Source of the DNA: Trema orientale
Lineage: Eukaryota; Streptophyta; Magnoliopsida; Rosales; Cannabaceae
Direction of reading: 5' to 3'
DNA length: 64,000 nucleotides
NCBI GenBank assembly: GCA_002914845.1
Contig: JXTC01000010.1
Coordinates: 1,237,624-1,301,623 of the forward strand
Shown: positions 24,820 through 35,349 of the stretch, piece after piece
Position numbering within the stretch: the first letter of the stretch is position 1
Layout of the letters: each line of letters begins with the position of its first letter
The notes under the pieces: model-generated
The model's input: only the letters and a program-made list of their open reading frames with translations
What the model was told of the DNA's origin: nothing
Databases searched by the model: none
Program-made: the position numbers and the translations under genes

Positions 24820-27800
24820 AATATAAAAAATATGACCTCCAAAGAATTAAAATCCCGTACGACCTAAAAGTGGTGGAAGACATAGTAGCAATTTTCATAA
24901 ATATGGCAATCATGATAAAACGTGTTTTGTTAACTTAGTCAAATTAGTTGCTGGCCTAGTGGTTTTTGGTTTTAGCTAAGCCTTTTCAATGATAGATCAA
25001 GGGATCAAGTCACCATAACTCCACTTTTTAGTTATTTTTTTTCTCCTCAAGTCCTTTTCATTTTTCCCCTTTTCTTAATTCTTTTCTTTTCATATTTTTT
25101 TTGTCATTATTTCAATTCTTTTTCCTTTTTTATTTGCTCCATTTTTATTTAAATCTTTAATTTTTTTTTAGCTTTTTTTTTCGTTTTATTGTTCCTCCTC
25201 CGAAAATCATATTAGTTTTCAGACAAAAATCATATTAGTTTCTCTGAAAACTAAATTGGTTATAGTTACTAGTGGAAACTAATTTTACTTTTAGTTACTA
25301 TTCGAAACTAATATAGTTTTCACTGGAAACTACTTTGGTTTCTACTCGAAATTATTCATTATCAATTTGGGTTTTAATTTCAAGAATAATAATAACCAAA
25401 TTTTTTCAGGCAACTAAAATAGTTTTTTTTTTTTTTTTACTAATCGAAACCAATATGATTTCTACTTGAAACTAATAAATATAATTTCGTTTTTGGTTTT
25501 AAGAATAATAATAACCAAATTTTTTTAGGAAATCAAAATAGTTCAAATTATTTTTTGGTTACTTTTCGCAACCAATATGGTTTCCACTCAAAGTAGTTTG
25601 GTTTCAAAAATAACAATAACCAAATTTTTTTAGGAAAACAAAATAGTTCAAATCATTTTTTGGTTACTATTCGAAATTAACATGGTTTCTACTGGAAAGA
25701 CCAATTTGATTTTCTGGTTACAACGAGAAACCAGATTGATTTCTACCTGAAAACAAATTTAACAGAATTAGATTCTACTTGCTATAAGAAACTAATTTAG
25801 TTTTCCCTCAAAAGGAGTTAGATTTCAACAAGAAATCAATTTGGTTTCCACTTGAAAAATAAATTTAGTTTTCTAGTTACTACCAGAAACCAAATTGGTT
25901 TGTATATGGTTTCCACTTGACAATAAATTTGATTTTTTGTTATTACGTAAAACAAATTTTTTTTTTCCAAACGTTGGTTTCTTTAGACTAAAAAATCAAT
26001 TTGATTTCCCAACATTTACCAAAGAAACCAATTTGCTTTCTACTAAAAAGTAATTTAGTTTCCCCTCGAAACTAGTTTAGTTTCTACAATAAAATAACAT
26101 AGTTTCTACTTAAAAAATCAATTTATTTTTCTGATAATTATAGAAAAAGTGATTGGTTTCCACAAAAAACTAATTTAGTTTCCATTTGAAAACAAATTTA
26201 AAAAAATTAGATTCTACTTACTAGTATAAACAAATTTAGTTTCCTTTGAAAACTAATTTAGTTTCCACAAGAAAATAATTTGGTTTTTACTTGAAAAACA
26301 AATTTTATTTTCTGTTTATGACGGGAAAACAAGATTTGTTTCCAAGAGACCAGATTAGAAACCAATCTGGTTTTCACTTGAAAATAAATTTGATATTTTT
26401 GTTATTACGGAAACAAATTTGTTTCCCAAACGAACTTAGTTTCTCAACATTTACCTGAGAAACCAATTTGCCTTCTACTTAAAACTAATCAATACCAATT
26501 TGGTATTTCTAGTTCCATAGTAAGTATTACTATAAACTAATTTGGTTCCCCCTTATTACCTAAAAAAAATTTGGTTTCCGCTTGAAACAAGTTAGAATTC
26601 TATAATTAACTAACTTGGTTTCTACTTAAAAAGCCAATTTGATTTTTTGTTTACTATCTAGTTTCCATTAGAATTTAATTTGGTTTCCACTTGAAAACAA
26701 ATTTAAAAAAATTTGATTCTAATGACTACTAGAAACTAATTTAGTTTTCCCTTGAAATCAGTATGGTTGCTATAATAAACTAATTTAGTTTCTAATTGAA
26801 AAATCAATTTGGTATTTTGAATACTACGAGAAACCAGAATACTTTTCGGAAGAAACTAATTTGGTTTCCACTTGAAAAACAAATCTCATTCCTACGAAAC
26901 TAATTTAGTTTCCATTTGAAAAACTAACTTGGTTTTCTGGTTACCACGAAAAATCAATTTGGTTTGGTTTTTGGTTTCAAGAGAAGCTAATTACCATTTG
27001 CTCAAAAAAAGAGTCAGTAACTAATTTGGTTTCCCAGTAACCAGAGTTGGTTTCTTATTACTGCTAGATTAGTTTCTGGTTATCGGTAGAAACTAATTTA
27101 GTTTGATTTTTGGTTTCAATAGAAGCTAATCACTATTTCCTCAAAAATAAAAATAATAAAAAAAGACAGTAACCAATTTGATTTCTTAGTAACCAGATTA
27201 GTTTGTCAAGTTGATTTCTCGTTACTAACTAAATTAGTAACCAACTACTAGGTTAATTGCTAGTTACCAGTATAAGCCAATTTGATTTTTGGTTTCAAGA
27301 GTAGTTAGTAGTCATCTCTTCAAAAAAATAGAATAAAAAAAATAAGCCAATAATCAATTTAGTTTCTCGGTAACTAGATTGGTAATTTCTGAAGTTGGTA
27401 ACCACTTAAATTATGAATTATTAGGTAATAGTAAAAACTAATTTAGTTTCTCTTATCTACTAACCAAGTTAACAAAATTAATTACTAATTTCTAATAATT
27501 AATTTAGTTATTAGTTTTTAATTAAGAGTAACTGATTTTGTTACTACCAATAATTAGAAACCATAGAAACCAAACAAAAATCGTAAACTAATAACTAAAG
27601 AAACATGGTTACCAAGAAACCATATGATTACTATAGTTTCTTCACCTTGAAAAGAAAAAGCATGATATTAGGTTAACAAGTATTTATTTTTGCGAAAATA
27701 GTTAATTACTAATAATAACCTAGAAAAAATACTAGTAAACTAACAGTTTTTCATTTTCTCAAACAATAATTTGGAAAATATATGTTTTGTTCATTCCTTA

Positions 27801-28230
27801 AAGATTAAAGAATAAAAAAGTATTGTCTTGTGTCTATAAGGGAAAGAAAAATGTAGTTCTTTCTGCCATAAGAAAGAAAAAAAATAAAAAAAGAAAATGT
27901 TTAATATTTTCATTTCTTTAAGAAAAAAGTGAAAAGGGAAAAAGGTTTTGTTTTTTTTAAAAAAAAAGAAAAAAAAAAGAGGAAAAAGAAGATAGTGTAA
28001 TGGAAAAAGTATTAGAAAAGAAGAAAGAAAAAAAAGAATAAAATGAGAAAAATAATAAAGTAAAAAGTGGAAAAAGAGGAAAAAAAAGGTGAGGGGCCAA
28101 GGTTTGAAGTTTGAACCCTTATTTTGACTCTCGGAACCTTAAAAGAGGTGCTAGTCATCATACCAACTTTTTTATCCTCTTATTATTTATAAAAATGCCA
28201 CCGTATTTTGGAGGTCGTACTTTTTGGAAT
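24820..28230. repeat. Large foldback element with a GAAACC/GGTTTC array as core
   Basis: The outer flanks mirror each other. GACCTCCAAAG at 24830 mirrors TTTTGGAGGTCG at 28207. TAGTTGCTGGCCTAGTGG at 24946 mirrors GGTGCTAGTCATCATACC near 28147. The pyrimidine-rich tract 25030-25200 mirrors the purine-rich tract 27790-28100. All pairs share a centre near 26.53 kb. The core 25200-27650 is a degenerate array of GAAACTAATTTAGTTTC-like short palindromes with spacers of about 15-40 bases. No protein is encoded. Confidence 0.6.
25200..27650. repeat. Degenerate palindromic tandem array (GAAACC-N-GGTTTC)
   Basis: Words such as GAAACCAATTTGGTTTC, GAAACTAATTTAGTTTC and TGGTTTCCACTTGAAAAC recur dozens of times over 2.4 kb on both strands. 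Spacing is irregular, so it is not a classic satellite. From about 27030 on, the words change to GGTTACTAACCAG/GTAACCAG forms, similar to the GTTACCAG words of the family M repeats. Confidence 0.75.
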
Positions 28231-28329
28231 TATATTTAAAAAAATCGTATAAAACATGCTTGATTTTTGAAAATTGTAATTTTTGTATTATTTCCTAAAA
28301 ATCGTGCTAGGAGTCTTTTTCCGTTGAAA

Positions 28330-28680
28330 AATCCCAGATGGGTCAAATTTTCGAAAAAATTCCGGATTGATTTAAAAAAATATCACTTTTTAAAAAGTTT
28401 TTTAGGAATAATAACACTTCTAATAAATATTTAGAAATATACCACTTTTTCTTCAAAATTAGTATTTTTCAATAGTAGTGGAGGTAACTAGTTAGGTTAC
28501 TTAGGATAACTAATCTAGTTATTTGAAGTAACCGATCAAGTTATATGAGGTAACTTGATTTGTTACCTTAAGTATCTAATTAATTAATAAAAAGTAGTAT
28601 ATTTCTTTAATACTTTCAAAAGTGATATTGTTCTAATTAAAATCCGGAAATTTCTGAACAATTTTAAAATTCAGGATTTT
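28330..28680. repeat. Family M-like repeat, copy 3
   Basis: AAAAATATCACTTTTTAAAA on the left and AAAAAGTAGTATATTTCTT on the right bracket a block of GTTACTTAGGATAACTAATC and GTAACTTGATTTGTTACC words. It follows the large foldback structure directly and resembles 14840-15175 and 20755-21140. Confidence 0.4.
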
Positions 28681-28800
28681 TCAATTTTTTTAAAAAATTA
28701 CCATAAAATTTCAATGTTCCTCATTATTTTTAAGGTTCAAAACTCAATATACTATCCATTAAAAAAAAAAGTCAATATACTATGAAACTCATAAATCATG

Positions 28801-29268
28801 GAAGATCCGATATGAGGCACTATAAAAACACGTGTAAGTAATTGTGAGATTTGCTTTTCATTTTTTTTTGAAGTGTTATATTGTTTAACGAAAATAATAA
28901 TTTGAATTTAAAGAATTGTTATAAAATTCCCGATATGTTATGTTATTATGCCTGCGTTTTCACTAACCGACCGGAAGGAATTACCTAAGTATGTGATTTT
29001 ATCCAAATTAAAAGGTTCTTTCTCATAGAATAAAGGAAAAATATAAAAAGATTTCCCAAATAATTCTTAAAAGCAGATTTGATTTCCAAAAATAAAAAAG
29101 GGAAAAATGTAGGACTTTTAGGAATATTATCTTGAAAATTCAATTATTTTCCTAATTGTAAAAGTCAATTTATTATGCACTAACAAATAAGTAATAGAAG
29201 ATCCGATATGCATGCAGCACGCCTGTATTTAATTATGAGATTTGTTAATTGATTTGGTCAATTGAATA
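28801..29268 (+). promoter_or_regulatory. Upstream region of the defensin-like gene with duplicated module
   Basis: GAAGATCCGATATG occurs at 28801-28814 and 29197-29210; each is followed within about 30-50 bases by an ACACGTGT or CACGCCTGT word and then TGTGAGATTTG or TATGAGATTTG. A TATA-like TATTATATATAC follows at 29268. The same module appears twice at 32073-32121. Confidence 0.5.
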
Positions 29269-29344
29269 TTATATATACAATATACACGTTCAGTTTATTC
29301 TCGAATTCCAAAACCGTCAGAATATTTTTATACAAATTGCCATC

Positions 29345-30181
29345 ATGAAAACTGCAAATCTTTGCCTAATAGTACTAGCTCTCCTTCTCGTTCATTCGTC
29401 AGGTAAATATCTAATAATCCTTCCCCTCCAGACTGTTTCCAAGACTCGGGTGGGTAAAAGTTTGAGTCGTCCACTGTCAAACATGTCATCTATCAAACAC
29501 ATAATACATGGGATGTGATCAATGTACATCAGTTTCTTTCCTACCCTTAATTTTCAGGGGGAAACAAAGACCCCAAAAGAAAAATGATACAATTTAAATT
29601 TGTATTTTTCTTGAGGGGAGGACAATAATAGGGGGGCGCCCTTACGTAGGGTCTCTCCTTATATACCGTTTGATAGGAATGTGTGGAGAATCTGTTTATC
29701 AAACAGTGTATAGCCAGGTCCCTACGTAGAGACGCTCCTACTGTAGACGCGCCCCTTTTTTAAAATTATTTTGTATGGATATACAGAGAAAAGTATTATT
29801 AGAAATGACAATATAGACTAAATAATTGTAGTGCGGTTTATTTTTTAATTGGTGATCTTATTAAAGGTGCCAAAGAAGGCGCTCATTTATTACTATTCTT
29901 ATTGTTTTTTTTTTTTGGCGTAAAGAAGATGCTTATTGATTCCCCTTTGCCTTTGTATTTCTCTTTATTTAAATATCTCATATTTGTTTCTTTATGTCAA
30001 ATGTCTTTGAGCAGGTAATGAAGTAGGGAAAACTCAACAAGGGGTCTGCCTGAGGGCCCACAATTTGCCGAATTGCACTGAGAGAGAATGTGAAAGGTTT
30101 TGTCTATTTAATTATGGCCCCAATAGTGACCACGGATGTCTAAACTCATCACCAGGATTTTGTTGCTGTAGGTGGAATTAA
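29345..30181 (+). CDS. Defensin-like cysteine-rich secreted peptide
   Basis: Two exons, 29345-29402 and 30015-30181, join in frame to 225 nt (74 residues). Residues 1-19 form a hydrophobic signal peptide (after MKTANLC, a Leu/Val/Ala run). The mature part has eight cysteines; the first is 11 residues past the splice junction and the last three are consecutive (CCC) just before the stop. An intron placed at the signal peptide boundary, a short length and eight cysteines are the hallmarks of plant defensin-like (DEFL/LCR) genes; such peptides act as antimicrobials or in pollen-pistil signalling. The cysteine spacing (C-X8-C-X4-C-X3-C-X10-C-X8-CCC) is not the classic plant defensin pattern, so a DEFL subgroup is likely. 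No close family name is given. Splice sites are GTAAAT and GAGCAG. Confidence 0.75.
29403..30014 (+). other. Intron of the defensin-like gene
   Basis: GT..AG intron of 612 bases. It holds a 130-base GC-rich foldback at 29629-29757 and otherwise AT-rich sequence. Both splice junctions lie in an AGGTAA context. Confidence 0.7.
29629..29757. mobile_element. Small foldback (MITE-like) element inside the intron
   Basis: The ends GGGGGCGCCCTTACGTAGGG and, reversed, GGGGCGCGTCTACAGTAGG plus CTACGTAGGG are inverted. Inside, CCGTTTGATAGG mirrors TTATCAAACAGTG. It is about 130 bases long and far more GC-rich than its surroundings. Confidence 0.55.
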
Positions 30182-30199
30182 ACTAGATAATATGATGCC

Positions 30200-30348
30200 A
30201 ACTGGGGCTAGCTCCGTTGGTCCAGGTTTAAGTGTGTGTGTTTGGGAGGTTCAGGGGTTCAAACCTTAGTAATGTGTGTGTGTGTCATTTTTCTTTAATT
30301 TGTAATAAGTGATGGTCATTAGTTAAGCCCCACTTTTAAAAAAAAAAT
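30200..30348 (+). mobile_element. SINE, directly behind the defensin-like stop codon
   Basis: GGGGCTAGCTCCGTTGGTCC gives the A-box-like head, GGGTTCAAACC the B box, followed by GTGTGTGTGTG, the family 3' end ATTAGTTAAGCC and a poly(A) tail. A 14-bp target repeat GATAATATGATGCC lies at 30186-30199 and, with one change, at 30349-30362. It begins 18 bases after the stop codon, so it probably falls in the 3' UTR. Confidence 0.8.
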
Positions 30349-30362
30349 GATAATATGATACC

Positions 30363-30554
30363 AACTGGGCTAATTTAGTTGGTCTAAGGTTTGAAAGTTG
30401 TGTGTGTGAGTTTGAGAGAGTCCGAGGTTCAAACATAGTGTGTGTGTGTGTCATTTTCTTTTATGATCAGCCCATCTCTTAAGATGAGTGGATATTTTCA
30501 TTTTTCTGTAATAAATAAGGGTCATTAGTTAAAACTTATTAAAAAAAAAAAAAA
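30363..30554 (+). mobile_element. Second SINE in tandem
   Basis: AACTGGGCTAATTTAGTTGG head, GAGGTTCAAAC B-box-like word, GTGTGTGTGTG, a TAAGGGTCATTAGTTAAAA 3' end and a 14-base poly(A). It has an extra internal segment (ATGATCAGCCCATCTCTTAAG) absent from the first copy. No convincing target repeat of its own was seen. Confidence 0.7.
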
Positions 30555-31790
30555 CTATATGGTATGATCATTAGATTATGGCTCTGCAAAAGTAAAGAGT
30601 ACGTGTGCTATTTTTTTATAACCAAAACATTAGAAAAAATTGAGCTGATGAAATTTCTGAACCAATGCTTAGGTATTATTGCATTTTTTGTCCTCATTAT
30701 ATTGATTCCATGAATAGCACATACCTACTAGAATAAGATTACTCTACTATAGTCTAGTACTATTTGAGCTATATATCGAAACCTGGCTATAGCTTCATGC
30801 CAATGATTCAGGTTCCAGACTTATATTAAACAATATATAAAACCTATTTAAGAATATTCCATATGTAGAAAAACCCTCTGCTTGATCCATATCTTCAACT
30901 GCAAAGACCAATATTTGAGATCTACTTTTGAGATCTACTTGCTATTGTTTCGAATTTTTTTTTAACCAAATCTAGGAGGGGGCTAATTAAAGGAGATATT
31001 CCACTAATGTTAATTAATATTGAAAAAGTTTCCAAACAATTGATATCAAGTGGAGCAAGATCTATGATAATAAATGCGCTCCTCATTTTATATCCGATAA
31101 AAGTAAAAATAAAAATCACGGGATTTTGCCTCTCCTACGCTAAAATTCTCCCTAATTGATAAATATAGCATTAACTGTGGAAGCATATTTATTTTCAAAA
31201 AATAAATGAGTAAATTTGCTGAAATTAGGCCTTAATTGAAATAAACTTTAAGTTTTTTCTTAATTAGGGGGATCAGGAAATTGCCCTGGATGATTTAAAA
31301 TCATGATATGTATATATAACAATTAATTGGTGTAAATTTTGGGTAATCTTTTCTTATTTTAATTTTTATTTGTAGCTAGCATTAGTCTGATATAATATTG
31401 TGTTTTATCTTCGGCTTACGTGATAAGGATAAACAATTCGTCATAAATTTTAATAATGATATTGATAACAATCTAAAGCGATTTTCCATATTTCCAAAAA
31501 GGTCCGATGCCCATGCCCCCAGATTAGACAAAATATTGTTGGAATTTGTACGATTATTATCTTTTTTTTTTTTAATCTTGTGAAGTCAATTAGTATTATT
31601 TCTTTAATGGTATTTTGGAAGTAATGAAAATTTAAAAGGGGTGAAGAACAGAAAATTTTGAATTCTTTTTGTTGAAAGTCAGAAAATTTTGAATTTTAAA
31701 ATTTCGTTTGTGATACTTTAAAATTAAAGTGGCTATATAGGTACCCTAATTTCAGTATTTATGGAATATTGATTTTGTTATCTAAATAAC
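30555..31790. other. Intergenic, nothing recognised
   Basis: AT-rich DNA with only short frames lacking motifs and poly(A/T) runs. No repeat boundary seen. Confidence 0.4.
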
Positions 31791-32200
31791 AAATTAATTA
31801 AAGAACTGCCATGAAATTCCTCGTATATGTTACATTATTGTGATTTTAATTCCCAGTGTCTTTCACTACCACACAAGAAAGGAACTTCATATGTAATTAT
31901 ATTCAAAGGCATCTTTTATTAAAAAAAAAAAATTGAAAATAAATAAGTCAAGAGATTTTTCCAATTTCTGAAAAGCATTCTGATGTCCAAAAATAGAAAA
32001 CATGTAGGAACTTTTACGGTGATTATCCTTGGTAATCTTCAGTATAGTAAAATATGTTATGCTTTCCTAAGAGAAGATCCAATATGCAGCACCATATATT
32101 ATTGACGGAAGATCCAATATGGAGCAACTACATATAACACGCGTCATTTATATATTGTGACATTCGTTATTTAATTTGGTCAATTGAATACGCTTTCATT
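31790..32200 (+). pseudogene. Duplicated upstream region of the defensin-like gene, gene body absent
   Basis: The order of blocks matches 28910-29265: AAAGAACTGCCATGAAATTCC (cf. AAAGAATTGTTATAAAATTCC), a TATGTTACATTATTGTG block, GTAGGAACTTTTACGGTGATT (cf. GTAGGACTTTTAGGAATATT), two GAAGATCCAATATG modules, and TTTAATTTGGTCAATTGAAT. Where the TATA box and signal-peptide exon would follow, the sequence becomes unrelated. It looks like the promoter of a lost tandem copy. Confidence 0.6.
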
Positions 32201-32397
32201 TTTTCTTAAAACACTACTCTAGTTGGGTGAATTCATCATTCAAATGAAACTGGCATTGCCACACCATGCTCCAAACTATCTAAAAGCCACAGAGGGGAAT
32301 CTTCTACCACTATCTATGAACGGATAGTATAGTCCCCAAAAGAATCGATGGATTCTTTTTCATGAATCGTCTCTGATGTTAATTTCATTGCCCTTGG

Positions 32398-34800
32398 TGT
32401 CACGACCGAAATACAAGTCCGTAATTTTTAGTAATTTTAATTGTAAATATAATAAAATATTGATTTTATAAAATTAAGAGAAATCAAGTATAGATAATTT
32501 CATTTTGATTCTTAAACTGTTATAAATTCCATGATCATTAAAACTCTTATAAGTATTTAATCACTTAAGAAAAATACCTATTAAAATTCAAGAAAATTTC
32601 TAGATATTTCATTTGGATACTCATTGAGAAGTTATAAGTTTTTAGTAAATTGAGTTAAACTGAAAAACTTTAATCCAATGTCCAAAATAATTTACAAAGA
32701 ATTAAGTTCTCAAATTAATAACAAAATCATCCTCATACATCCACTTACTAATTTTGGCTAAATAATTAAACAAAGAAAGAAAGACAATAAAGTATAAATA
32801 CCCACCAGGAATTAAGGGTAGAACTGCATACATAAGCTACACAGCTTGTCTATCTATGAAGATAACTACCTCAAATAGTCAGACACCTGAAAGTGAGAAA
32901 AGTAGGAGGGTGAGCATTCACATGCTCAATAGAAACAATTACCTTTTTGAATGGATGCAATTTTTACCAAACCTACATGGTTAATACTTTTTTCAAAATC
33001 CATTTATAAATCAAATTTATAAAATAATTAATATTAGGATATTCACATATTCAAAACTAGAAATACATGATTGTACATATCATACACCAATCAATGTAAA
33101 TGAGTGGGCTCTTATCCTCTCATCATAGCTTTGTAATACCTTTGTAGCAGAGGTACCCAATATCCTAATACTATCCGTAGTTGTATCAGCCAAAAACCTG
33201 CGTAGGGGCCTAGGTTTTTCACCTAGCACTATAGTAACTCGATAGCGATCTAAACTACCATGATGCAATAATGGAACTCAAGTGTATGATCCTATGATAC
33301 GTACAATATATAACATGATATGTAATAATCATACAAAATATTCACCAAACAATGCTTTAAAAATATCACTTTGGCATTATTCTAGGATTTACGGTAATAT
33401 GGGCAACACACCGTTGTATCACCCCATAAACACAATTCAAAAATATGTATAAAATTCCATACAGTCCAATCCCAGTATTATTGAATCTATTTCAACAATT
33501 TATTAATTATCGTAAAATTCACGATTTTTTGAAAATCAATGCAATAAATAAAAAATAAATATAAAATCAGGTAATTAAATGCCTACCTCGAAATGGTAGT
33601 AATACCAGGCTAAAGATGCTTGAAGAAACTTCCGTTGGTCACTTGGGTGTTCGAATGATCGTTTTAGGATCCCGGTAAGCTCACTTGAAAAAGTGACTTT
33701 TCCACCAGAGCCTCAAATAGAAAAGCAAAGGTCATCATTGAATTCAGAGCACCCAAACAGGCTAGATTAGACACATACTTTGCCAAAAGTAGGTAGCCCA
33801 TGGCACGCAAAACGACATTATTCACGAGCTTTAGAATTTATGCCACTTCGAAACATAGCGATATTATATATCAAAACTCGTTTCTCGATCTCAGTAAGTC
33901 CAATTTTGAAATCAAAATTCAATTTCGAGATTTCGAGCCTTAAACGGGCTTTAAAATCTGAGAATTACGAAAATGTTCACTTTTTCCATTATATTTAGAA
34001 AAATATCATCTTTGTTGATTATTTACAAAAATATCACTTTTCTAAAATATTTCAGAAATTATCATTATCACATAATTAGTTAGGAAAATATTACTTTTGA
34101 AAATATTTGAAAAAGCATCAACTTCACTGATTATTTATAAAAAATATTATTTTTACAATAATATTTCATAAAGTAACAGTTTTTTAATCTCAGCCCAAGG
34201 TCCAAACTGAACACTAACAAGATTCTAGTCAACACTATTTAGTTTTGCAAAAATATCACTTTTCATTCTAAATTAGAAAAATACCATATTTTTAAATTCG
34301 AAAATTAACATGGTTTCAGATATCATTTTAACTTCTACCAACTGTACTTATTCATAATTTTTAACCTTCCTTCATCTCATATAATTACCTCAGGTAAAAT
34401 AATTACTGAACAAAAAGAATTATAAAAATATCACTTTTTACAAACTTGGTAAAAGACCTAAATGGTGAAAGTCTTACCGGTGGTGAGTTAACAGCCGAGA
34501 TCGGTCAAGAAAAGACAACGACGACGAGATGAATCCAACGGTGCTATTGGCGTCACGAAAAGAGGTCTGACAGAGTTTCAGTGGCCGGAAAACGCTGCCG
34601 GTGGCGAAATTTTTGGAGGAAGATTTCTCTGGCATCTGGGCTCGGTTTCCAGCGTGGCTAGGGCATTGGGTTTGTTTGTAAGTACTCTTCCCTGTGAGAT
34701 AGCGCTCTGGCCGACGAAGATGGCATGCGGTAGTGGTAGGATAGAGCATCTCCAGCTCTCTTTCGTTTCTTTTGGTCCTTGTATGAAGAAGATGAAGAAT
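32398..34800 (+). repeat. LTR-like repeat family R, copy 2
   Basis: Starts TGTCACGACCGAAATAC and then follows the block order of copy 1: AGTAATTTTAATTG, CTCATACATCCACTTAC, GAAAAGTAGGAGGGTGAGCA, a segment near 33110-33260 equivalent to the TACTGTAAGT segment, and a GGCCGG-containing stretch at 34580-34720. An AT-rich block with AAAAATATCACTTTT words at 33960-34440 looks like a later insertion. It has no coding capacity. Confidence 0.5.
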
Positions 34801-35349
34801 TCCAAGGCCTTTTAAGCAATTTTTATAAACTGTAGCACTTTAATTTAAAGTTCCATATATTTTTAATAAATTAATCCAGAAAATGCCTATTTACAGGTTT
34901 GCTGTTGGGTATAAATTTTCCAATTTAACCCCTTCTAGAAAGAAGCTTTTATACTGGGCTCATCAGGTACCGCGGCTAAGTGGTTGTGCTGGTAGCTGTT
35001 TGTTGTGGTTCTACTTGCCCTATTGTGGTTCTCACTCAGCTTGTGGTGGTTCCATTATTGGTGGTGGTGCTTGTTCTTCTTGTCCAACTATATATAATAA
35101 GCATCTTACATATATATATTTCTTAATCTAATATGTATTATTTTTTTACAAATCTATATGTATTTTTTTATAAATTTATTAGGATCATTATCTAACTACT
35201 ATAACAATTTGGATAGTTGGGGAAAAAATAATAAAAACAAGTACCTATTATTTAGTGTATTTTTCTCTTAACTTTTTACTTTGAAAATACGCGCATGATG
35301 AATTTTAATTAGGTAAAACAATACCTATAGATAAATTAAAAAAAAGACT
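34801..35349. other. Intergenic, nothing recognised
   Basis: Contains a T/G-rich stretch near 34985-35090 with repeated GGTTCTACTTGCC and TGTGGTGGTTC words that gives an open frame rich in Gly, Cys and Ser. I see no reason to call it a gene. Confidence 0.35.

Noticed and set aside
25200..27650. CRISPR-like array
   Set aside because: This is a plant nuclear context; repeats are degenerate, irregularly spaced and individually palindromic, with no cas genes.
34883..35131. Gly/Cys-rich 82-residue frame
   Set aside because: Generated by repeated TGTGGTGGTTC-like words; no signal peptide, no cysteine pattern typical of secreted peptides and no upstream promoter signal.
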